From Sphingomonas sp. HF-S4 (lineage in GTDB: Bacteria; Pseudomonadota; Alphaproteobacteria; Sphingomonadales; Sphingomonadaceae): a stretch of DNA of 64,000 bases. The notes beneath the pieces are model-generated. The model made no database searches. It had not been told where the DNA came from and saw nothing but the letters and a program-made list of their open reading frames with translations. Made by a program: the position numbers and the translations under genes. The stretch is from contig NZ_JAWJEJ010000001.1 of NCBI RefSeq assembly GCF_032911445.1, positions 1-64,000 of the forward strand, read 5' to 3'. Each line of letters opens with the position of its first letter. The first letter of the stretch is position 1. This document shows positions 26,530-34,685 of the stretch, piece by piece.

Positions 26530-28320
26530 CTATCGCCCCACCGCATAGGCCTGCATCAGCCGCGGTGTCGCCGCTGCGTGCAGGACCCCGTCGGCATCGC
26601 GCTCCGCGGCGGTAAGCCGCCCCGCCGACCAGGCCGGCGCCACACGCAGATCGTGCCCCCGCTGCCGCAGTTCGGAGATCATCGCGTCACCGTAGCTCTC
26701 CTCGATCACCGCGACGCCAGGCATCGCTTCGCGCGGATAAAAGGAGGAGGGGAAGTGCAGGCTATGGAACAGCGGCAGGTCGAGCGCCGCCTGCAGCGTC
26801 ATCCCGCCGAGGATCCGGCGGAGTAGCAGGACGAGCTGCCACTGGTCCTGTTGGTCGCCGCCGGGCGTACCGCACACCAGCGCCGGGCGCCCCTGATGCA
26901 ACGCCAGCGTCGGCGTAAGGGTCGTGCGCGGGCGCTTGCCGGGGGCGAGGCTGCCGGGCAGTCCCGGCTCGAGCCAGAACATCTGCGCGCGGGTGTTGAG
27001 CGCAAAGCCGAGGCCCGGCACGGTCGGCGACGATTGCGGCCACCCGCCCGAGGGCGTGGCGGTGACCATATTGCCCCAGCGATCGATCACGTCGAGATGC
27101 ACCGTATCGCCGGGCTTGAGCGTCGGTTTTAGGTGCATCATCGTTGGCTCGCCGATGCCGATCCCTGCCGCTTCGCTGGTCGCCACGCGCACCTGCGCCA
27201 TGCCGCGCGCGACTTGTTCCTCGAAGCCTGGGACGATGCCAGGCCGCAACGCATCGCTGGCATCGGGGCGGATCAGCGCCGCGCGGCTGAGCGCATAGCC
27301 ACGCGACAGCAGCGTCTCCATCGGCACCGCGGCAAAATCCGGGTCGCCATAGTAGGCCTCGCGATCGGCGAAGGCGAGCTTCTGCGCCTCGAGCGCGAGA
27401 TGGACGAAGTTGGCGCCGGCCAAGTCGATATCGGCAATCCCCATTGCGTCGAGCAGCAGCAGCGACTGGAGCAGGACGGGGCCTTGGCCCCAGGGGCCAG
27501 TCTTGCAGATCGTCCAGCCGTGGAAATCGGCGATGACCGGATCCTCATAGGTCGCCTGCCAGCGGGCCATGTCCTCGCCGGTGAGCAGCCCGGCATGGCG
27601 CTCGCCGCTCGCGTCCATCAATTCGGTGCGCGCGAACGCGTCGATCGCCTCGGCGACGAAGCCCTGGCGCCACGCATGGCGGGCGCGGTCGATCCGCGCC
27701 TCGCGGCTGCCCTGGGTGCCCGCCTCGGCAACCAGCCGCTGCCAGGTCGCGGCGAGAATGGGATTGCGGAACAGCGTGCCGCCCTTGGGCGGCATGCTGC
27801 CGGGCAGCCAGATCTCCGCGCCGCTCGGCCATTCGGTGCGCAGTGCATCGGCGACATCGGCGATCGCCCGCGCGGCGCCGGGCAGCAGCGGATGACCGTT
27901 CAGCGCGTAGCCGATCGCTGGCGCCAGCACCTCGGCCAGATCCATCGTGCCGTGATCGCGCAGCAGCGTCAGCCAAGCATCGAACGCGCCGGGCACTACC
28001 GCGGCGATCAGCCCCGATCCGGGCACCATGTCGAGGCCCTGGTCGCGGAAATGGTCGATCGTTGCTGCGGCGGGCGCGACGCCCTGGCCGCACAGCACCC
28101 GGGTCTCGTCGCGCGCGGCATCGTGGAACAGGATCGGCACTTCGCCTGCCGGGCCGCACAGATGCGGCTCCACCACGCACAGGGTAAATCCGCCCGCCAC
28201 CGCCGCGTCGAACGCGTTGCCGCCGCGCTCAAGCACACCCATCGCCACCTGCGAGACGATCCAGTGCGTCGAGGCGACCACGCCGAAGGTGCCGCTGATC
28301 TCGGGGCGCGTCGTGAACAT
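26530..28320 (-). CDS. gamma-glutamyltransferase-like Ntn hydrolase
   Basis: A 596-residue GGT-family protein (PF01019). The expected autoprocessing nucleophile is the threonine of GDTVHLDVIDRWGNMV at about residue 406, and downstream TPSGGWPQSSPTVPGLGF and GTPGGDQQDQW match the small-subunit motifs. No signal peptide is visible, unlike typical periplasmic GGT. GGT proteins transfer or hydrolyse gamma-glutamyl amides, and related acylases cleave other side-chain amides. The gene follows the MFS gene by 15 bp in one minus-strand operon under sites G and H, so its substrate probably enters through that carrier. Confidence 0.82.
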   Translation of the reverse strand: MFTTRPEISGTFGVVASTHWIVSQVAMGVLERGGNAFDAAVAGGFTLCVVEPHLCGPAGEVPILFHDAARDETRVLCGQGVAPAAATIDHFRDQGLDMVPGSGLIAAVVPGAFDAWLTLLRDHGTMDLAEVLAPAIGYALNGHPLLPGAARAIADVADALRTEWPSGAEIWLPGSMPPKGGTLFRNPILAATWQRLVAEAGTQGSREARIDRARHAWRQGFVAEAIDAFARTELMDASGERHAGLLTGEDMARWQATYEDPVIADFHGWTICKTGPWGQGPVLLQSLLLLDAMGIADIDLAGANFVHLALEAQKLAFADREAYYGDPDFAAVPMETLLSRGYALSRAALIRPDASDALRPGIVPGFEEQVARGMAQVRVATSEAAGIGIGEPTMMHLKPTLKPGDTVHLDVIDRWGNMVTATPSGGWPQSSPTVPGLGFALNTRAQMFWLEPGLPGSLAPGKRPRTTLTPTLALHQGRPALVCGTPGGDQQDQWQLVLLLRRILGGMTLQAALDLPLFHSLHFPSSFYPREAMPGVAVIEESYGDAMISELRQRGHDLRVAPAWSAGRLTAAERDADGVLHAAATPRLMQAYAVGR

Positions 28321-28335
28321 GGGGCTTCCTTCGAG

Positions 28336-29649
28336 TTAGGGATGGGGTTCGGCCGCGGCGCGGCGCAGCGCTTCTCGGCCAAGGATGAGCAGGAGCGTTC
28401 CGGCCGCCGCGCCCGCGCCGCCGACGATCGCCATCGACAGCCCGATGCTGTCGGGGCGCTCGAAGACATGGTCGGTGAGCCCGGCGGTGATCACCGCGAT
28501 GATCGCTTGGCCCATCACGTTCTGGACGAAGAAGAACAGCGCGACATAGAGCCCGCGCAGGCGGTTGGGCGCCACCGTCGCCGCGACCACCGCGTGATGG
28601 CCGACCGACGCGCAAGTCAGGAACAGCAGCAATCCCAGCGCCGCCAGCGCAGCGGCCGAATCGCCGAGCAGCGGCATCGCCACCGCGACGGGCACCAGCA
28701 GCGCGGCGCAGACCGCGGCGGTGCGGAACGCCGCATCGGCGCGGCCCTTCGCGAGCATCCGGTCGGTCACCGTCGCGCCAAGCCACTGGCCCAGCGCAGT
28801 GGGCACGAGGAACAGCAGTGCGAGCGGCAGCGCGAGTTGCGCCGGGCGCAGCCCGTGCACGCGATCGAACAGTGCCGGACCCCAGAGCAGGAAGCCGGCA
28901 AAGGGCAGGTTGATGCAGCTATAGCCCAATATGTACGCGATCGAGACCTCGCGGCGCGCCTTGAGGAACGCGACGAAGCTCGCCGGCTTCGCAACCCTCG
29001 CCGATTGTCGCCGCGCCGGCTCGCGCATCGTCAGCATCAGCGCGGCGAGCAGGATGCCGGGCGCGCCCGCGGCGAAGAATACGAATCGCCAGGGGGGTAG
29101 GCCCAGGATCGCGCCGTGCGCGGAGGCGAACTCGATCAGCAGCCCTCCGGCGAAATAGGCGATGCTCGATCCGATCGTCGCGCCGAGCGTATAGAGCGCG
29201 ACGGCACGTCCGCGGCGTTCGGGCGGATAAAGATCGGCGATCAGCGAATAGGCGGCCGGAGCCAGCGCGGCCTCGCCGATGCCGACGCCTAACCGCGCCG
29301 CGAACAATCCGGCAAAGTCGGACGCCAGTCCCGAAGCGATCGTGCACAGACTCCACAATGCCACGCCGACCGCGACGATTCGCCGCCGCGAGAACCGGTC
29401 TGCGAGCCAGCCGATCGGCAGCCCCATCGTCACGTAGAACAGCGCGAACGCGACCCCGCCGACCAGCGCGAACTGCATGTCGCTCAGCTGGAGCTCGGCG
29501 GAGATCGGGCGGACGAGGATCGACAGGACGATCCGGTCGAGGAAGGCGAGCACGTAAGCGAAGAACAGCAAAGCGAGCGCCCACGCCGCGGTACGCCGGT
29601 GTGGCCAAGGCGACTCGTGTGCAGCGTCCGGCACAATAATCTTTGTCAT
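28336..29649 (-). CDS. MFS transporter
   Basis: A 437-residue major facilitator with 12 hydrophobic spans. LPIGWLADRFSRRRIVAVGV is the TM2-3 signature, RLGVGIGEAALAPAAYSLI is TM4-5 and YPPERRGRAVALYTLG follows. The pattern fits the sphingomonad spinster-like/anion-cation symporter group, often found in aromatic gene sets. The start ATG at 29649 lies inside operator site G, so a bound regulator would cover the start codon and any upstream promoter. It is cotranscribed with the GGT-like gene. Confidence 0.82.
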   Translation of the reverse strand: MTKIIVPDAAHESPWPHRRTAAWALALLFFAYVLAFLDRIVLSILVRPISAELQLSDMQFALVGGVAFALFYVTMGLPIGWLADRFSRRRIVAVGVALWSLCTIASGLASDFAGLFAARLGVGIGEAALAPAAYSLIADLYPPERRGRAVALYTLGATIGSSIAYFAGGLLIEFASAHGAILGLPPWRFVFFAAGAPGILLAALMLTMREPARRQSARVAKPASFVAFLKARREVSIAYILGYSCINLPFAGFLLWGPALFDRVHGLRPAQLALPLALLFLVPTALGQWLGATVTDRMLAKGRADAAFRTAAVCAALLVPVAVAMPLLGDSAAALAALGLLLFLTCASVGHHAVVAATVAPNRLRGLYVALFFFVQNVMGQAIIAVITAGLTDHVFERPDSIGLSMAIVGGAGAAAGTLLLILGREALRRAAAEPHP

Positions 29650-29663
29650 ACAATCATACGAAA
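29642..29663. promoter_or_regulatory. operator-like site G overlapping a start codon
   Basis: TTTGTCATA and TCATACGAAA around CAA. The CAT of the site is the start codon of the minus-strand MFS gene. It matches sites B and E when these are reversed. Confidence 0.6.
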
Positions 29664-29754
29664 CTTTTCTTTTCGGCTTGGCAAGAGGCGGAAATCGACG
29701 GCTTTGCGATCGATCAATGACAGCGGCAAATTTGCCACTTGCCAACCTGGTAAG

Positions 29755-29775
29755 TTTGTATGACGATCACACTAT
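29755..29775. promoter_or_regulatory. operator-like site H
   Basis: TTTGTATGA (29755-29763) and TCACACTAT (29767-29775) around CGA, close to site F. It lies upstream of the TonB receptor gene and 90 bp from site G, so the divergent units can be controlled together. Confidence 0.6.
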
Positions 29776-29901
29776 AACATCGAACACGGGCGCTGCTCGA
29801 CGGTTGCCGATCGGTGTTGGTGCGGACCGCGAGAACGCGGCCGTGCTGCGGTCCTGCAGGAGCACGCGGAGGATTGGAAATACCAAGGTAAGGGGAAAGA
29901 A

Positions 29902-32199
29902 ATGGGTCACTTCACCAGCGGGCGGCGGCGTGCCGCCGGCAGCGCGTTCACGGCTTCGATTGCGCTGTCCGCGCTGACCGCTTCGGCGCCTGCCAGCGCG
30001 CAGGACGTCCCGGCCAACGCCGCCGCGACGCCCGAGGAATCGACCGGCGAGATCGTCGTCACCGGCACCCGCCGCGGCGACGCATCGGTCACTGATACCG
30101 CGCTCGCGATCACTGCCTTTTCGGGCGAAACGCTCGAGCGTAACCACGTCACGACGCTTTCCGATCTGCGCAATCTCGATCCTTCGGTGAACATCCAGAG
30201 CTTCGGCGCGGCGCAGACCAAGGTCGTGCTGCGCGGCATCGACTCCGATGTCGGCGCCACTTCGGCGCTCTATCTCAACGAAGCCGCGGTGCTGGGGGGC
30301 ACCGGCGGCAACATCCTCGGCGACGGCAAGCCCGGCGTGCGCCTCCACGACATCGACCATGTCGAAGTGCTGAAAGGTCCCCAGGGCACTTTGTTCGGCA
30401 CCAGTTCGATGAGCGGCACGCTGCGGGTCCTCACGCGCAAGCCCGAGCTGGAAACCTGGGGCGGCTCGGCTGAGCTCGGCCTGGCCGGCGTAGAGGGCGG
30501 CAATCCGTTCGGCGAGGCGAGCGCCACGCTCAACGTGCCCGTCGCGCCCACCGTCGCAGTGCGCGTCACCGGCTGGCTCGAGGCCGGCGGCGGCTTCATC
30601 GACCAGCAGGTCGGCAACCGCGCCACTTTTGAGAACAACAACGACCAATATGTCCGCGGCGTTCGCGGCGAGGCGCTGTGGCAGCCGAGCGTGGACTTCT
30701 CGCTGCGCGCGATGGCGCTCCACCAGGCGATCAATGTCGATGGCAATCAGGCCTTTCAGCAGGCTGCCGGCCCGTATCTCAACACCTCGCCGACGGTCGA
30801 ATTCTACAAGGACAAATACAGCCTGTTCTCGCTGACCGGCGACTATGATCTCGGCTTCGCCTCGATCATCGCCAGCGGCAATTACAGCAAGCAGGACGTG
30901 CTCAACGCCAAGGATTCGACGCCCACCAACATCAGCTTCGGGGTCAACGCCCCGCTCAGCTTCGTCGCGCGGATCGATTTCGAGGATTATAACGGCGAGC
31001 TGCGCTTCTCGTCCAAGTTCGACGGGCCGTTCCAGATCGTCGCCGGCGCCTATTACGAGCACACCACCAGCGTCTACCAGACCAACGCGATCCAGGCGCC
31101 CAACTTCACCCCGGCTTGCCTGAGCTACGAAGAGTGCAAAGCGAATGGCCTGGCGAACGCCGGCCGCGGCAACAGCATCTACGAATTCGGCACCAGCACC
31201 GCGCGCACGATCGATCAATATGCGCTCTACGCACAGGGCGACCTCGAGATCGTCCCCGGCCTGACCGCCACGGTCGGCGGGCGCTATTTCCGCGCCGAGG
31301 TCCGCGACGTCGTCACGAACCTTCAGACGGTGTTCCCCGATTTCGTGTTCGGCGTGGTCACCACCCCGAGCATCACCGGCGACCGCAAGGGCACTAACAC
31401 CAAGCCGAGCTACAACGCCGCGCTGCTTTGGGAAGCCACGCCCAATGTCAGCCTCTATGCGCGCGCCGCGTCGGGCTTCCGCATCGGCGGGGTGAACACC
31501 GCGACGTCGCTGGCGCAGCAGGCTGGGGTGAACTTCCCTGGCAACTATGCGCCGGACAGCCTGTGGAGCTACGAGGCGGGGGTGAAGGGCTATCTGTTCG
31601 ATCGCGCGCTGTTCTTCGACCTTTCGGGTTATCGCGTCGACTGGACCAACCAGCAGCTCTCGGCGAGCGCGGCGGGTGCATTCGGCTACACGATCAACGC
31701 CGGCAAGACGGTGACCAAGGGCATCGAGTTCAACACCCGGCTCAACCTGCCCTCGGGCTTCAGCTTCACCGGCAACGTCACCTATGTCGACGCCAAGCTC
31801 GCCGAGGACCTGCCCGCCGACGTCGTCGCCGCCGGCACCTTCGGCGAGGAGGGCGATCGCGTGCCGCTGTCGCCGCGCTGGTCGGCCGCGGCGAGCGCGA
31901 ACTACGATGTCGCGCTCAGCGATCGGCTCACCGGCTTCGTCTCGGGCAACGTCACCTATCATGGCGACAGCTACAGCAGCTTCAGCCGCGCCACCGCGTT
32001 CGACACCTACCTGCCCGAATATACGATGTTCGGCGCCAAGATCGGCATGCGCACCCAAAACGGCGTCGAGTTCACGCTATATGGCGACAATCTCGGCAAC
32101 GAGGCGCCCTATCTCGGTGTGGTGCCCTCGCAGGACGGCGTCCGGGTTTTCACCGCGCGGCCGCGCACCTATGGCCTGCGGGTCCGGTCGAGCTTCTAG
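29902..32199 (+). CDS. TonB-dependent outer-membrane receptor
   Basis: A 765-residue receptor with a signal peptide ending ASAPASAQ, then a TonB-box-like GEIVVTGTRR. The plug domain follows, with VVLRGIDSDVGATSALYLNE and VEVLKGPQGTLFGTSSMSGT, then a 22-strand beta-barrel ending in YGLRVRSSF with the C-terminal aromatic residue needed for outer-membrane assembly. In sphingomonads such proteins often take up aromatic compounds. With site H upstream and carrier genes around it, it is probably the outer-membrane entry for the island's substrate. Confidence 0.9.
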   Translation: MGHFTSGRRRAAGSAFTASIALSALTASAPASAQDVPANAAATPEESTGEIVVTGTRRGDASVTDTALAITAFSGETLERNHVTTLSDLRNLDPSVNIQSFGAAQTKVVLRGIDSDVGATSALYLNEAAVLGGTGGNILGDGKPGVRLHDIDHVEVLKGPQGTLFGTSSMSGTLRVLTRKPELETWGGSAELGLAGVEGGNPFGEASATLNVPVAPTVAVRVTGWLEAGGGFIDQQVGNRATFENNNDQYVRGVRGEALWQPSVDFSLRAMALHQAINVDGNQAFQQAAGPYLNTSPTVEFYKDKYSLFSLTGDYDLGFASIIASGNYSKQDVLNAKDSTPTNISFGVNAPLSFVARIDFEDYNGELRFSSKFDGPFQIVAGAYYEHTTSVYQTNAIQAPNFTPACLSYEECKANGLANAGRGNSIYEFGTSTARTIDQYALYAQGDLEIVPGLTATVGGRYFRAEVRDVVTNLQTVFPDFVFGVVTTPSITGDRKGTNTKPSYNAALLWEATPNVSLYARAASGFRIGGVNTATSLAQQAGVNFPGNYAPDSLWSYEAGVKGYLFDRALFFDLSGYRVDWTNQQLSASAAGAFGYTINAGKTVTKGIEFNTRLNLPSGFSFTGNVTYVDAKLAEDLPADVVAAGTFGEEGDRVPLSPRWSAAASANYDVALSDRLTGFVSGNVTYHGDSYSSFSRATAFDTYLPEYTMFGAKIGMRTQNGVEFTLYGDNLGNEAPYLGVVPSQDGVRVFTARPRTYGLRVRSSF

Positions 32200-32266
32200 C
32201 TTTCGTCCATCGCCACGCGCGGCCGGCTCCACTCGGGGCCGGCCGCGTCCTTTTCCGGGATAGCCC

Positions 32267-33241
32267 ATGCGTCGTATCCTCGCCGTCTTCGAACCCTTCG
32301 TCCTCGCGCTGCTCGGCACCGTGGTGCTCGCGAGCGTGCTGCCGGTGCGCGGCACCGCAGTGCCGTTGTTCGAAGCAATCACCACGGCGGGGATCGTGCT
32401 GCTGTTCTTCCTCCACGGCGCCAAGCTCTCCCGCGAGGCGATCCTGGACGGCGCGCGCAACTGGCGGCTGCACGTGACCGTGCTCGCCACCAGCTTCGTG
32501 CTGTTTCCGCTGCTCGGGCTGGGACTGGTGTCGCTGCCCTTGCCGATGCTCGACGGCCCCATGGCGGCGGGGCTGCTGTTCCTCACGCTGCTGCCCTCGA
32601 CCGTCCAGTCGTCGATCGCCTTCACTGCGATCGCGCGCGGCAACGTCGCCGCGGCGGTGTGCAGCGCCTCCTTCTCCAACCTGATCGGCATCTTCACGAC
32701 GCCGGCGCTGGTTGCGCTGCTGATGACCTTGCCTGGCGGATCGGCGGGTGTTTCGCTCGGATCGATCGAGACGATCGCGCTGCAATTGCTGCTGCCCTTC
32801 CTGCTCGGCCATGCGCTGCGCCCGTGGATCGGCGGGTTCGTATCGCGCCGCAAGAAGCTGGTGACGATGGTCGATCGCGGCTCGATCCTGCTCGTCGTCT
32901 ATGCCGCGTTCAGCGCGGCGGTGGTCGAGGGGCTGTGGCAGCGCGTCTCGGGCGAGACGCTCGCATTGCTGCTCGTGCTGTGTTGCGCGTTGCTGGGGTT
33001 GATCCTGGCGCTCACCTGGGCACTCGGCCGGCTGTTCGGTTTCCGCCGCGAGGACGCGATCGTGCTGCTGTTCTGCGGCTCGAAGAAAAGCCTCGCCTCG
33101 GGGGTGCCGATGGCCGGCGTACTGTTTCCCGCGGCGCAGGTCGGCGCGGTGATCCTGCCGCTGATGCTATTCCACCAGATCCAGCTGATCGCCTGTGCGG
33201 TGATCGCGCGGCGCTATGCCCAGGACGAGACCGCGGATTGA
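32267..33241 (+). CDS. BASS-family (bile acid:sodium symporter-like) carrier
   Basis: A 324-residue membrane protein with about 9-10 spans, of the SBF-like group (PF13593). LLFFLHGAKLSREAI, LLPSTVQSSIAFTAIARGN and FCGSKKSLASGVPMAG are family marks; the last two form the crossover regions of the transport site. It is 68 bp after the TonB receptor gene on the same strand and probably cotranscribed. It would carry an organic acid across the inner membrane. Confidence 0.82.
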   Translation: MRRILAVFEPFVLALLGTVVLASVLPVRGTAVPLFEAITTAGIVLLFFLHGAKLSREAILDGARNWRLHVTVLATSFVLFPLLGLGLVSLPLPMLDGPMAAGLLFLTLLPSTVQSSIAFTAIARGNVAAAVCSASFSNLIGIFTTPALVALLMTLPGGSAGVSLGSIETIALQLLLPFLLGHALRPWIGGFVSRRKKLVTMVDRGSILLVVYAAFSAAVVEGLWQRVSGETLALLLVLCCALLGLILALTWALGRLFGFRREDAIVLLFCGSKKSLASGVPMAGVLFPAAQVGAVILPLMLFHQIQLIACAVIARRYAQDETAD

Positions 33242-33268
33242 GCGATGGCGTCGGGGCATCCGGGCCCT

Positions 33269-33327
33269 GAACGGACGGCATGGGATCCGCCCACGCGAAT
33301 CCTTCCCATGCCGCGCGATGCCCGTTC
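33269..33327. terminator. nested stem-loop between convergent genes
   Basis: GGCATGGGA (33277-33285) pairs with TCCCATGCC (33304-33312), and GAACGG (33269-33274) pairs with CCGTTC (33322-33327) outside it. It separates the BASS gene from the end of the injection-system operon. There is no T-run, so it may act as a barrier or RNA-end stabiliser and not a classical terminator. Confidence 0.45.
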
Positions 33328-33345
33328 CAACCCGCACTCGGGCAC

Positions 33346-34683
33346 TCAGCCGGATCGCCCTTCCTTGGCATATTCCCGCCGGATCGCCTGGAGCAGGTGC
33401 GCCCGCCCGATCGGGCGGCCGCCGTCCGCCAGCGACGCCAGCGCGGCGAATCGGATCGCGTTGACGATCGCGCCGCCGGTCAGCCCATGCTCGCGCGAGA
33501 GTGCGTCCAGATCGACGTCGTCGGCGAGCTGCGCCATCGCGGGCAGGGCCTTGCGCCACAGCTCGCGGCGTTCCTCGGCGCGCGGCAGAGGAAAATGGAT
33601 GATCGATTCGAACCGCCGCGCGAAAGCCTCGTCGATATTGTCGCGATAATTGGAGGCAAGGATCGCGATCCCGTCGAAAGTCTCGATGCGCTGGAGCAGG
33701 AACGCGACTTCCTGATTGGCATAGCGATCATGCGCATCCTTGGATTCGCCGCGCTTGCCGAACAATGCATCGGCCTCGTCGAAGAACAACAGCCATCCGC
33801 GCGACTGCGCCTGGTCGAACACCCGCGCGAGGTTCTTCTCGGTCTCACCGATATATTTCGAGATCACCAGCGACAGGTCGATCTTGTAGACCGGGCGGCC
33901 GGTGGAGACGCCGAGCAGCGCTGCCGTCATCGTCTTGCCGGTGCCGGGCGGGCCGTAGAACAGGCTGCGATAGCCCGGCCGAAGCAGGCGTTGCATGCCC
34001 CATTCGTGCATCAGCGTGGTGCCGTGCTCGATCCAGGCGGCGATTTCGCCGATCTGCGCGCGCGTGCCGGGGTGCAGCACGAGATCGGACCAGTCGAGTG
34101 CGGTTTCGATCCGCTGCGCAGGAAAGTTCGTGCCGATCGCAGGCCCCGTGGCGTCGACCAGCGCCATCCGCGCCAGCGTGTCGCGGCCCAGCCGCAACGC
34201 GCTGCGCATCGGTTCCTCGCCGGGCGCGGTGTGCAGGATGTCGGCGCGGGCGAGCATGCCCTCCTCGGCAAGCAGATCGATGACGGCCAGCCGCGTGTCG
34301 AGGCTGTCGCCGCCCAGCAGGAAGGCAAGCGTCTCGCCGGTCGGCGTGAAGTCGCCGTCGGTCCCCGCGCGGACGCCGCCGAACTCGGTGAAACGCCGGT
34401 CGAAGGTGCTGTTGCGCGTGTGGAAAAGGTCCAGCAGCCGAGGGCGCAACGCCTGGACCAGCACGAGGACCAGCGCGGTGCGTGCGAGCAGGTCGTCGCG
34501 GATATGCTCGTGCAGGAACTGCGCATAGGCGCTGTCCGACGCGCCTAGGTCGGGCGGCGGCGGCATCGCCGCCGGGGGGGTGCCCTCGAGCTGGAAATAG
34601 AGTTGAAAGCGCGCGTCGAGAAGCCGCGCGAACCAATCGAACTCGCGTTCGAGATCGCGCGTGCTCGCCTGCCGGGCCGCCAT
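33346..34683 (-). CDS. eCIS AAA+ ATPase (Afp15-like)
   Basis: A 445-residue AAA+ protein and the last gene of the injection-system operon. Walker A is YGPPGTGKTMT at about residue 243, Walker B is WLLFFDEADALFGKRGE near 298, and sensor 1 is ILASNYRDNIDEAFARRF. The first 200 residues are a helical N-domain. Every Afp/PVC-type locus carries such an ATPase, thought to help assembly. The start at 34683 is three bases beyond the stop of the tape-measure gene; an ATG at 34692 is also possible. Confidence 0.85.
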   Translation of the reverse strand: MAARQASTRDLEREFDWFARLLDARFQLYFQLEGTPPAAMPPPPDLGASDSAYAQFLHEHIRDDLLARTALVLVLVQALRPRLLDLFHTRNSTFDRRFTEFGGVRAGTDGDFTPTGETLAFLLGGDSLDTRLAVIDLLAEEGMLARADILHTAPGEEPMRSALRLGRDTLARMALVDATGPAIGTNFPAQRIETALDWSDLVLHPGTRAQIGEIAAWIEHGTTLMHEWGMQRLLRPGYRSLFYGPPGTGKTMTAALLGVSTGRPVYKIDLSLVISKYIGETEKNLARVFDQAQSRGWLLFFDEADALFGKRGESKDAHDRYANQEVAFLLQRIETFDGIAILASNYRDNIDEAFARRFESIIHFPLPRAEERRELWRKALPAMAQLADDVDLDALSREHGLTGGAIVNAIRFAALASLADGGRPIGRAHLLQAIRREYAKEGRSG

Positions 34684-34685
34684 GC

